Below are positions 1-5,450 of a stretch of 5,460 bases of DNA, piece after piece (the stretch's first letter is position 1; each line of letters starts with the position of its first letter). Position numbers and translations under genes: made by a program. The DNA comes from Kiritimatiellia bacterium. Lineage in GTDB: Bacteria > Verrucomicrobiota > Kiritimatiellia > RFP12 > UBA1067. The stretch spans positions 1 through 5,460 of the forward strand of contig JAGDAE010000198.1 in NCBI GenBank assembly GCA_017959645.1, in the 5' to 3' direction. Under the pieces are notes generated by a model. That model did not search any database. It was not told where the DNA came from and was given only the letters and a program-made list of their open reading frames with translations.

Positions 1-453
1 CGGCCCCCCGATGTCGATGTTCGTTCTCGCCATCTCGGGCGTGACGCCCGCTTTCGCCACCGTCTCGCGGAACGGATATAGATTGACGACGGTCATGTCG
101 ATCGGCTGCGCCGAAAGGCGTCTCAGGTCGGCCTGGTGCGCTTCGGTGTAGGTCTCGGAAAGCAGCCCGAGATAGATCTTGAAGTCGAGCGTCTTGACCA
201 GCCCGCCCTGCATCTCCGGCTGGCCGGTGTAGTCCGATACCGCAACCAGCGTCCCGTCCGCCCCGTCGCCGAGTATCTCTTTCACTTTGGCGTAGGTGCC
301 GCCGGTGGAGTAGATCTTGACCCCGGGGCACGACTTCACGAGCGCGGGAACGAACGTTTCAAGCCCGGTCTTGTCGGATACGCTCATCAGAACGTTCCTG
401 ATTTTCACGCGGTTGTCTATTTCGGTGACGATATTGAGCGACATTGCATCCAT
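1..453 (-). CDS. purH: PurH, IMP cyclohydrolase domain (N-terminal part, cut by window edge)
   Basis: Bifunctional AICAR transformylase / IMP cyclohydrolase, the last two steps of de novo purine synthesis, cytoplasmic. The 151 visible residues are the MGS-like cyclohydrolase domain: SVSDKTGLETF at 24-34, YSTGGT at 48-53, GQPEMQGGLVKTLDFKIYLG at 77-96, VVNLYPF at 122-128 and NIDIGGP at 145-151. The reading frame is still open at position 1, so the transformylase half lies outside. Most PurH proteins read close to 'FPEM..GRVKTLHPKIHGG' in the third block; here the two histidines and the arginine are replaced (KTLDFKIY, GGLVK), while the lysine of VKT, the tyrosine of NLYPF and the aspartate of NIDIGG remain. 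Two starts are possible: ATG at 453 (GGAAAGG about 6 nt upstream) and ATG at 444 (AAGGA 9 nt upstream). If the promoter at 471-479 is used, the 444 start leaves a more workable leader. Family assignment is secure; the exact start is not. Confidence 0.9.
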   Translation of the reverse strand, partial: MDAMSLNIVTEIDNRVKIRNVLMSVSDKTGLETFVPALVKSCPGVKIYSTGGTYAKVKEILGDGADGTLVAVSDYTGQPEMQGGLVKTLDFKIYLGLLSETYTEAHQADLRRLSAQPIDMTVVNLYPFRETVAKAGVTPEMARTNIDIGGP

Positions 454-470
454 TCCTTTCCTTTCCGCGT

Positions 471-479
471 ATTATACCA
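471..479 (-). promoter_or_regulatory. Extended -10 promoter for purH
   Basis: Read on the minus strand this is TGG-TATAAT: a perfect TATAAT (476-471) with the TG of an extended -10 one base upstream (479-478). No -35 match is visible 16-18 bp upstream. Transcription would begin near 464, giving a very short leader before purH. It shares TATGGTATA with the promoter at 3641-3670. Confidence 0.5.
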
Positions 480-539
480 TATTTCGGCCCCGAACGGGGA
501 GAATCATCGCGAAACCGGCCGGTCCGCGAAAGCCGCCCG

Positions 540-1190
540 TCAAGCCATCACGTGCCACAGCATGCAGAAGAAATGGCATATCGTCCCCGCGAGAACGAAC
601 AGGTGCCAGACCATGTGCGAGTAGGGAAGCGACTTCCACAGGTAGAACGCGCAGCCGGCCGTGTAGAGTCCGCCTCCGAGAAACAGCCACATCGACCCCG
701 CGCCCGCGAGCGCCCTGACGAGCGGCACGGCCGCGAGAACCGCCGCCCAGCCCATGACGACGTACGCGATCGTCGAAACGTGCCGGAACCTGCCGGTCGT
801 CCAGACCTTGCATACGGTTCCGGCGACCGCCATGCCCCATTCGGTCCCGAAAATCGTCCATGCGAGCGCAGGATGGCCCGGCCTCAGCGACACCAGGCAG
901 AACGGCGTGTAGCTGCCGGCGATGAGAAAGAATATCGCCATGTGGTCCATGATGCGCAGAACGCGCTTGGCCGGCCTGTACTGCACCGCATGGTAGATCG
1001 ACGAGACCGAATAGAGGAGTATCATGCAGAAACCGAAAACCGCCCCGCTCGTGACCTTCCACGCGACGTCGGCGCCGCTGTGTACGCCCTGCCAGACGAG
1101 CAGCGCCAGCATCGCCGCGCCGAGATGCGACCCGACGGCATGCGTCGCGGTGTTTGCGATCTCCTCTCCCGGCGTCTGTTCCCTCGCCAT
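540..1190 (-). CDS. Haemolysin III / TrhA family membrane protein (PAQR-like)
   Basis: A 216-aa multi-pass inner-membrane protein of the haemolysin III (YqfA/TrhA) branch of the PAQR superfamily. Despite the name, the E. coli member is linked to membrane homeostasis rather than lysis. Family signatures are complete: EEIANTATHAVG at 9-20, SSIYH at 63-67, MDHMAIFFLIAGSYTPF at 81-97, and the C-terminal HMVWHLFVLAGTICHFF at 192-208. The conserved Ser/Asp/His set that binds zinc in PAQR proteins is present (S63, H67, D82, H192, H196, H206). About seven hydrophobic segments fill the chain, and the length is normal for the family. ATG at 1190 is preceded by GGAG 7 nt upstream, which overlaps the last codons of the upstream gene; only 3 nt separate the two genes, so this is the third gene of the STAS operon. 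The substrate is unknown. Being in a partner-switching operon suggests a stress or membrane-state role (inference). Confidence 0.93.
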   Translation of the reverse strand: MAREQTPGEEIANTATHAVGSHLGAAMLALLVWQGVHSGADVAWKVTSGAVFGFCMILLYSVSSIYHAVQYRPAKRVLRIMDHMAIFFLIAGSYTPFCLVSLRPGHPALAWTIFGTEWGMAVAGTVCKVWTTGRFRHVSTIAYVVMGWAAVLAAVPLVRALAGAGSMWLFLGGGLYTAGCAFYLWKSLPYSHMVWHLFVLAGTICHFFCMLWHVMA

Positions 1191-1193
1191 CTC

Positions 1194-3278
1194 TCAACTC
1201 CGGCCGGCGGTGCGCTTGAATACCGCCAGAACGTTGCGGTTGTGGGCCCGGCGGTACGAAATCGAGTCGGACATTTTCTTGACCATCAGTATCCCGAGCC
1301 CCCCGATCGGACGCTCCTCGGCCGGCAGCGTTATGTCCGGGTCGGCGTGCGCGAGCGGATCGTACGCCGCGCCGTCGTCGGTGAACGTCAGCTTTACCCC
1401 CTTCGGATTTTCCGCGAATTCGACGTCGATCCCGAAACCGGAAGCGCCGGAATGCTTGACGATGTTCGAGCATATCTCGTCGAGCACGATATGCAGCGCC
1501 GGCGAAAGCGCGCGTATCTCCGCGTCCTTCTCCGCCTCGAAAACCCCGTCGAGAAAGTCCGACGCCGACGCTATGCCCTCGCGGGTCGGCGGGAACGTGC
1601 GCGAGGCCATGCGGGGAGCGGCGACGTATCTGACGGCGAGCACGGTAAGGTCGTCCGCCTGCGGAACGCCCTCGGAGAAGGCGGCGACGGCGATTCTCGC
1701 GACCGAGCACAGCGACTTCGGGCCGGAATCGCCGGCGGCCTTGAGCGCGTCGACGAGCCGCTCTTCGCCGAAAAGCGCGTTCTTCGAATCGAGCGCCTCG
1801 GTCACGCCGTCGGTGTAGAGGAACAGCGATTCCCCCGGCTTCAGCCGCATGCGGAACGGACGGTACTCGACGCCTTCGAGAAAAGCGAGAACCGGTCCCG
1901 AGCGCCTCCGGACGAATGCGCCGGACGGCAGCGCGACCGGCGGATTGTGTCCGGCGTTCGCGTACGTGACGATTCCGGTCTCGAGATCGAGAACGCCCGC
2001 CCACGCCGTGACGAACATGTTGGCCGAATTGCCCGCGCACAGCTCCGCGTTCGCCTTCGTCAGCGCGGCGGCGGGATCGCGCGCGGCGAGCAGCGCGTCT
2101 TTGATCAGCGTCTTCGCCCTCATCATGCAAAGCGCGGCGGTTATGCCCTTGCCCGAGACGTCGGCGACGAGAAACGCGACGCGCATCGCGTCGAGAAAGA
2201 AGAAGTCGTAGAAATCCCCCCCGACGTTCTTGGCCGGCAGCATCGCCGCGTCGATGCCGAAGAACGGGCTGAGCGCCGCCGCCTGCGGCAGCGCCGCCGA
2301 CTGTATGGTCTTGGCGATCTCCATGTCCTTCGCGCGGCGCTCCTCCTCGGCCGCGTAGACCGCCTTCAGCCGCTCGGCGGCGATGTCGTTGCGCCTCACG
2401 AGAAACACCAGAAGCGCGAAAACCCCGGCCATGACTACCGCCATCACGCCGGCGAAGAACGTGCGGGCCGAATAGAATTCGGCCGGCGGCAGCGCCGCCA
2501 CGATGCGGTGGCCGCAGAAAACCAGCGCGCGGCAATCGCACTCTTCGCCGAAAAGCCGCTGGCGGAAAGTCGTCTTGCCGTCCTCGCGAACGGCGTCCGC
2601 GCCGGGGTCGTATCCGGTCCCGGCAAGATTCCGCGCCTCGTCGCGGTGGCGCGCGGGATTGGATATCAGCCGCCCGTCGGCAAGGTCCGCGCACAGGAAG
2701 AACCCGTGCTCGCCGAGCCGCCATTCGTCGAAGACGAACCCCAGTATCGACGGGAGCATCGACACCATGCGCGATTCGTCGATGGCGACCTGCACTATCC
2801 CCGCACCGCCGGGAAAGGCGACCCCGACGTATTTGCGGCGCACGTCGGGAATGTGCGCACCGGGCCTGAACGGATGGGAAAGCGCGTGGCGAACGCCGTT
2901 CGTCAGCGAGAGGAATTCGGCCGACTTCGGCCTGTCCGCCATGGTCAGTCCGGTCAGACGGCTGTCGGTCGAGGCCAGAATCGTCCCGTCGCGCGCGATG
3001 ACGTTCACCTCGTCGAGCCCCCGCTGCCTGGCGATCAGCGCGATCGCCTCCGGCGCCAGCGCCTTGGGTTCGCCGAGCTGTTCGACGATCGAATCGGCCG
3101 CGTGCATCAGCATGGTGTCGATCGAGCCGTTGAGCGTCGCGTCGAGATCGAGCATCGCGTAGTCGAGCATCGACTCGGTCTGCCGCCAGGCGCGCCGCGT
3201 CAGCGCGTTCCATCCGCACAGCAGCAGAACCGCGTAGAGCGCGGCGGCCGAGCAGGATATGAGCATGCGCCGCTTCAT
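1194..3278 (-). CDS. Membrane sensor with SpoIIE/RsbU-type PP2C phosphatase fused to a GHKL kinase-like domain
   Basis: A 694-aa signalling protein. The N-terminus has a membrane helix (about 5-23), an extracytoplasmic region (about 28-270) with a Cache-like look, a second membrane helix (about 273-294) and a short charged linker with no clear HAMP domain. Residues 320-552 are a SpoIIE-type PP2C phosphatase: IQSAALP 325-331, NVGGDFYD 351-358, VADVSGKG 371-378, NAGHNPP 441-447, YTDGVTEA 488-495 and ADDLTVLAV 541-549. The metal-binding aspartates D355, D373, D490 and D543 are present. Residues 565-690 are an RsbW/SpoIIAB-like GHKL ATPase with an N box (E601, N605, K608, H609), a G1 box (DDG 634-636) and a G2 box (GGLG 659-662). 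Such phosphatases dephosphorylate STAS antagonists, and a STAS gene lies 7 nt upstream. The fused GHKL domain may phosphorylate the same STAS protein or bind a partner. No Shine-Dalgarno is seen before ATG 3278, so translation is probably coupled to the STAS gene. A four-cysteine sensor region (C196, C247, C249, C255) is unusual. Domain calls are strong; the signal is unknown. Confidence 0.93.
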   Translation of the reverse strand: MKRRMLISCSAAALYAVLLLCGWNALTRRAWRQTESMLDYAMLDLDATLNGSIDTMLMHAADSIVEQLGEPKALAPEAIALIARQRGLDEVNVIARDGTILASTDSRLTGLTMADRPKSAEFLSLTNGVRHALSHPFRPGAHIPDVRRKYVGVAFPGGAGIVQVAIDESRMVSMLPSILGFVFDEWRLGEHGFFLCADLADGRLISNPARHRDEARNLAGTGYDPGADAVREDGKTTFRQRLFGEECDCRALVFCGHRIVAALPPAEFYSARTFFAGVMAVVMAGVFALLVFLVRRNDIAAERLKAVYAAEEERRAKDMEIAKTIQSAALPQAAALSPFFGIDAAMLPAKNVGGDFYDFFFLDAMRVAFLVADVSGKGITAALCMMRAKTLIKDALLAARDPAAALTKANAELCAGNSANMFVTAWAGVLDLETGIVTYANAGHNPPVALPSGAFVRRRSGPVLAFLEGVEYRPFRMRLKPGESLFLYTDGVTEALDSKNALFGEERLVDALKAAGDSGPKSLCSVARIAVAAFSEGVPQADDLTVLAVRYVAAPRMASRTFPPTREGIASASDFLDGVFEAEKDAEIRALSPALHIVLDEICSNIVKHSGASGFGIDVEFAENPKGVKLTFTDDGAAYDPLAHADPDITLPAEERPIGGLGILMVKKMSDSISYRRAHNRNVLAVFKRTAGRS

Positions 3279-3285
3279 CGCGCGT

Positions 3286-3579
3286 TCACGTTACCGCAAA
3301 CACCGAGCTCAGGCCCGTCATGTCCAGAACGCCCTTGACCATGGCGTTGCAATTCGCGACCAGAACCTTTCCGCCGCACGCCGACATGGTCTTTTGCGCG
3401 GTCATCAGCACCCTGAGCCCCGCCGAAGATATGTACTCGAGCCCGGAGAAATCGAACACGGTCTCGCAAACGCCTTCCGGGTCGAACTCCGACTCCAGAT
3501 CCTGGGCGGAGTTCGTGTCGAGCCGGCCGGCAACCTTGAGCGTAAGCCGTCCGTCCGCAAAGTCTTTCTCTATCGTCAT
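3286..3579 (-). CDS. STAS-domain anti-sigma-factor antagonist (SpoIIAA/RsbV type)
   Basis: A small cytoplasmic single-domain STAS protein. From the upstream GTG at 3582 it is 98 aa, and from the ATG at 3579 it is 97 aa. It shows the family pattern: an N-terminal strand pair (LTLKVAGRLDTNSA), then VFDFSGLEYISSAGLRVLM, then a KVLVANCNAMVKGVLDMTGL helix-strand end. The second serine of ISSAG (S53 counted from the GTG) aligns with the serine phosphorylated by RsbW/SpoIIAB-type kinases, so the switch site is present. In partner switching the unphosphorylated form binds the anti-sigma factor or another target, and phosphorylation releases it. It is the first gene of the operon, immediately before the phosphatase/kinase gene. 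AAAGGAAA lies 11-14 nt upstream of the two possible starts, which is a little far. The 3' end TGA is 7 nt from the next start. Partner sigma or target is not in the window. Confidence 0.92.
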   Translation of the reverse strand: MTIEKDFADGRLTLKVAGRLDTNSAQDLESEFDPEGVCETVFDFSGLEYISSAGLRVLMTAQKTMSACGGKVLVANCNAMVKGVLDMTGLSSVFAVT

Positions 3580-3624
3580 CACCGTCCGGTATTTCCTTTC
3601 TTCGATCTCCGCGCGTCCCTTCTC

Positions 3625-3661
3625 CGGCGGATGTCGGAAAAGTATACCATAACATCCGCCG
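3625..3661. repeat. Perfect 10-bp inverted repeat around the operon -10 box
   Basis: Left arm cggcggatgt (3625-3634) and right arm acatccgccg (3652-3661) are exact reverse complements separated by 17 bp. The -10 hexamer (3641-3646) lies in the gap and the predicted start site falls on the left arm. This is the geometry of an operator for a dimeric repressor, or of a stem-loop at the 5' end of a read-through transcript from the gene upstream. Confidence 0.6.
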
Positions 3662-3670
3662 CGAGGTCAA
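3641..3670 (-). promoter_or_regulatory. Sigma-70-like promoter of the STAS / phosphatase / TrhA operon
   Basis: On the minus strand: TTGACC (3670-3665, five of six to the -35 consensus), an 18-bp spacer, then TATACT (3646-3641) preceded by TGG as an extended -10. Transcription would start near 3634, giving about a 50-nt leader. The -35 overlaps the stop codon of the gene upstream (3669-3667). This is the best promoter in the window. Confidence 0.65.
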
Positions 3671-4110
3671 CCCGGCCCGGGAACCGGAATATCCAGTGCA
3701 ACCCGTAAATCAGAACACGGCGGACATTCTCGCGCCGAAAAACAGACAGACGCCAAGAATGGCGAAAACCAAACCAAGCGCGATCTTGGCGCAGCGACAT
3801 CCTCCTCCGGCAAGTCCCGCCGACGCGCAATCAACCGAAGCGCGTCGTTCCGCGCATCGTAGTTGTAGGCAGTCGCGCCCTCTCCACAAATCATGAAAAC
3901 TGCAGAGGATGAAGATGCGCCGCTCGCCTCGACGCCAGCCATGGACACGTGCTCAACCGCCTTGACATGCACTTCGGAAGTCATCGGCATGGTCTGCACT
4001 TCCGGCAGCACCATAGGCTGTCGGTAACTGCGCAAAACCGCTACGGCGACAACCGCTGCTGCCAAAAGTAGCGCCGTTCCGCTTGCGATTACTATCATTC
4101 GTTTAGTCAT
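3667..4110 (-). CDS. Hypothetical membrane-anchored protein, possibly frameshifted at its C-terminus
   Basis: I do not recognise this 147-aa protein. It begins MTKRMIVIASG followed by a hydrophobic helix (about 5-26), so it is a signal-anchor or secreted protein with the bulk outside the cytoplasm. Residues 30-75 are polar with a serine run (ASSSSA near 65-70), followed by MICGEGATAYNYDARNDALR at about 73-92. After roughly residue 95 the sequence turns basic and proline/arginine-rich and ends in a low-information tail (PVPGPG). In another frame the same DNA encodes a clean membrane helix ending at 3710 (see separate entry), so the listed C-terminus may be the product of a frameshift, real or from sequencing. 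Start ATG 4110 has only weak ribosome-binding signals (GGGA about 10 nt upstream); a second ATG at residue 5 is possible. It stands between the Rhs island and the STAS operon and has its own candidate promoter at 4205-4213. Confidence 0.55.
   Translation of the reverse strand: MTKRMIVIASGTALLLAAAVVAVAVLRSYRQPMVLPEVQTMPMTSEVHVKAVEHVSMAGVEASGASSSSAVFMICGEGATAYNYDARNDALRLIARRRDLPEEDVAAPRSRLVWFSPFLASVCFSARECPPCSDLRVALDIPVPGPG
3710..3787 (-). other. Out-of-frame transmembrane helix, likely displaced C-terminus of the gene at 3667-4110
   Basis: In a frame shifted by two bases from the 3667-4110 reading frame, this stretch reads KIALGLVFAILGVCLFFGAR and then MSAVF and a TGA stop (3712-3710). A hydrophobic run of about 18 residues followed by a short tail is typical of a C-terminal membrane anchor. 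The frame is open upstream to about 3985 but has no convincing start of its own. Confidence 0.4.
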
Positions 4111-4204
4111 CTTTCAATTCCCATGTTCCGCAGTCAAAACATATACAGAAAAACCCGTACCTTCTCAGTCCCTTTTAATCTAACCTCCAAACCATTTCAC
4201 ATTA

Positions 4205-4213
4205 ATCATATCA
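4205..4213 (-). promoter_or_regulatory. Candidate extended -10 promoter for the gene at 3667-4110
   Basis: Minus strand TGA-TATGAT: TATGAT (4210-4205, five of six to TATAAT) with TG one base upstream. No -35 is evident. It resembles the two other promoters in the window (pattern TATGnTATRMT). The leader would be about 88 nt. The region is AT-rich, so a chance match is possible. Confidence 0.3.
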
Positions 4214-4291
4214 TAAGTGTCTCTTGCACCTTAGACTTTTTCCATACAAAAAAATAATCCTCCAAATGTGAATATAACAAAAGCCACACCA

Positions 4292-4314
4292 TTCGTAGGT
4301 CTTACGACCACGAA
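4292..4314 (-). terminator. Hairpin just after the membrane-anchored gene, possible terminator
   Basis: TTCGTGGTC / GACCTACGAA on the minus strand pair as nine base pairs with one bulged base and a 4-nt loop. It starts 9 nt after the stop codon at 4323. The T-run (CTTTTG) begins only about 8 nt after the stem, so it is not a textbook intrinsic terminator; it may instead protect the 3' end of the transcript. Confidence 0.35.
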
Positions 4315-4322
4315 GATCATAT

Positions 4323-4973
4323 TCATATATGACGGCGTTGCCTATCAGATTGGCGCGACTTGTCATAATAGGCCTTCCATATAACTCCAGCGGCCACTAA
4401 TATCAACACAATCGAAACGTTAATAAGCAGGCGTATTCTAACTTCATCAATACGAATCAAATCGGACGCCGAAGTGTAATAAACATTGTTTTTGGATCCT
4501 CCAAGTAATTCCATATCATGCTCACTAATATGTATCGGTTCATCAGTGATTACATATATTTCATCCTTCTTTGAAGGCAAAGCATCAATAATATCTCCAT
4601 TGGGAAGGATTGCAAATTGAATTAGACGTCGTTGATCCTTATGAAAATATGTGAGACACAAAGCATAACACAAAACGTCATCCCCCCTCCCAAACCTGCT
4701 ATAATATGCGTCCAAAAACCGACAACTGTTGGTTTTGCTGGAAAATTCACCTGCTCTGCATGTCAATATAAAATTATCAACAGAGTTTGTCAACCCTTGT
4801 AGCTCACCTATACTCATGCGAGGCAGACGGCGCGCCTTGTCTTTTTGAAGTGTTATACACTCACCATTGTACATTGTCATAATTAGAATATCATCGCCAA
4901 GATGAACATTATTACTATACAAATCGCCAAACATCAAAAGAATAAGAGTGCACAACAATGGTTTTGAAATCAT
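4323..4973 (-). CDS. Membrane-anchored extracytoplasmic protein, candidate Rhs immunity protein
   Basis: A 216-aa protein I do not recognise by family. Start ATG 4973 is set by AAGGAG 6 nt upstream, the best ribosome binding site here; an in-frame TTG at 5015 is less likely. Residues 1-20 (MISKPLLCTLILLMFGDLYS) form a signal peptide or signal anchor. A middle domain of about 160 residues carries cysteines at 39, 72, 84, 102 and 106, consistent with disulphides outside the cytoplasm. A C-terminal helix (about 182-203, INVSIVLILVAAGVIWKAYY) is followed by a basic tail (KSRQSDRQRRHI) that would stay in the cytoplasm. The gene begins 51 nt after the out-of-frame Rhs tail and is AT-rich like it. 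Immunity genes usually sit directly downstream of the Rhs toxin end, and a periplasmic tethered form would fit a toxin acting in the periplasm or membrane. That role is inferred from position and topology only. Confidence 0.7.
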   Translation of the reverse strand: MISKPLLCTLILLMFGDLYSNNVHLGDDILIMTMYNGECITLQKDKARRLPRMSIGELQGLTNSVDNFILTCRAGEFSSKTNSCRFLDAYYSRFGRGDDVLCYALCLTYFHKDQRRLIQFAILPNGDIIDALPSKKDEIYVITDEPIHISEHDMELLGGSKNNVYYTSASDLIRIDEVRIRLLINVSIVLILVAAGVIWKAYYDKSRQSDRQRRHI

Positions 4974-5024
4974 AAAGATCTCCTTGTTAATAATAGGCAT
5001 ACCGTCCGACAGCAAATATCTCCG

Positions 5025-5189
5025 CTACTTCTCCAATCCAGAGCAATCAACCTCAGGGGTTTGCGGCATCGGGTCAATATGCTGACCCTGACAAGCAACA
5101 AGGCATCCTTCTTTGCAATCATATGCAGATTGTACATTTGGCGGCGGTTTGATTTTTATTGTGCTCGGGCCAAGCGTCTGAATATTCAC
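5025..5189 (-). pseudogene. Displaced C-terminal tail of the Rhs protein, in a second frame
   Basis: In the frame one base off from the Rhs core, the sequence reads LGPSTIKIKPPPNVQSAYDC and then KEGCLVACQGQHIDPMPQTP, ending EVDCSGLEK and a TAG stop (5027-5025). The proline-rich linker followed by a C-x3-C-x3-C pattern looks like real protein. An Rhs core typically ends in a 'LG' motif before its variable C-terminal domain, so this probably belonged to the Rhs gene and was separated from it by a deletion plus frameshift near 5170-5178. A GTG at 5189 could start it independently (54 aa), but no good ribosome binding site is seen. The piece after 'LG' is only about 48 residues, short for a toxin domain, so the toxin may be truncated or this may be a different C-terminal extension. 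Confidence 0.45.
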
Positions 5190-5338
5190 TGGAAAACCGC
5201 CACGGATTCACCGTTGAGGAGGCAGAACTCTCCACAATTAAGGCGCCGAATGGAGTGTACTCATAATGCGCGCCTACGCCGCCGTCAGCAGTTACGACCT
5301 CGCTAACATTCTTGTTGCCGTCGTGTGTGTAGTACGAA

Positions 5339-5370
5339 GTTGAAAGGTTGAAAGGTTGAAAAGTTGAAGA
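5339..5370. repeat. 8-bp tandem repeat, four units, inside rhs
   Basis: Four consecutive units on the plus strand: gttgaaag, gttgaaag, gttgaaaa, gttgaaga. On the coding strand they encode the linker SSTFQPFNLST just before the YYTHDGNKN motif. The unit length is not divisible by three. Confidence 0.85.
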
Positions 5371-5422
5371 GTTCCACACGAGCGGACGAGTCGCGACTGG
5401 CTCTGTCGGATCCCATATGAAA

Positions 5423-5450
5423 GTTTGGAGTTTGATGTTTGATGTTTGAT
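5423..5450. repeat. 7-bp tandem repeat, four units, inside rhs
   Basis: Plus-strand units: gtttgga, then gtttgat three times. They encode the QTSNIKLQT segment ahead of FIWDPTEP. Gain or loss of one unit would shift the Rhs frame. Copy number beyond 5450 stops at aaaataaata, so the array appears complete in the window. Confidence 0.85.

Noticed and set aside
488..499. CCCC-GAAC-GGGG hairpin and the nearby ACCGGCCGGT palindrome between the TrhA gene and purH
   Set aside because: The stem is only 4 bp, no T-run follows on the minus strand, and such palindromes are expected in GC-rich DNA; not enough for a terminator call.
444..3338. A 964-aa open frame on the plus strand and a 915-aa open frame on the minus strand over the operon
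   Set aside because: Both are low-complexity, arginine-rich shadows of GC-rich coding sequence; the overlapping frames contain complete, well-conserved TrhA and PP2C/GHKL domains.
3275..3670. A 131-aa minus-strand frame overlapping the STAS gene
   Set aside because: No family resemblance; the STAS frame explains the sequence.
4231..4320. A 29-aa hydrophobic minus-strand frame (MIFVVVRPTNGVAF...) starting 2 nt after the stop of the 216-aa gene
   Set aside because: No ribosome binding site, and it overlaps the hairpin at 4292-4314. Hydrophobic short frames are common in AT-rich DNA. It could be revisited if conserved in relatives.
5061..5306. An 81-aa plus-strand frame opposite the Rhs end
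   Set aside because: Antisense to recognisable Rhs core sequence, with no start signals or domain.
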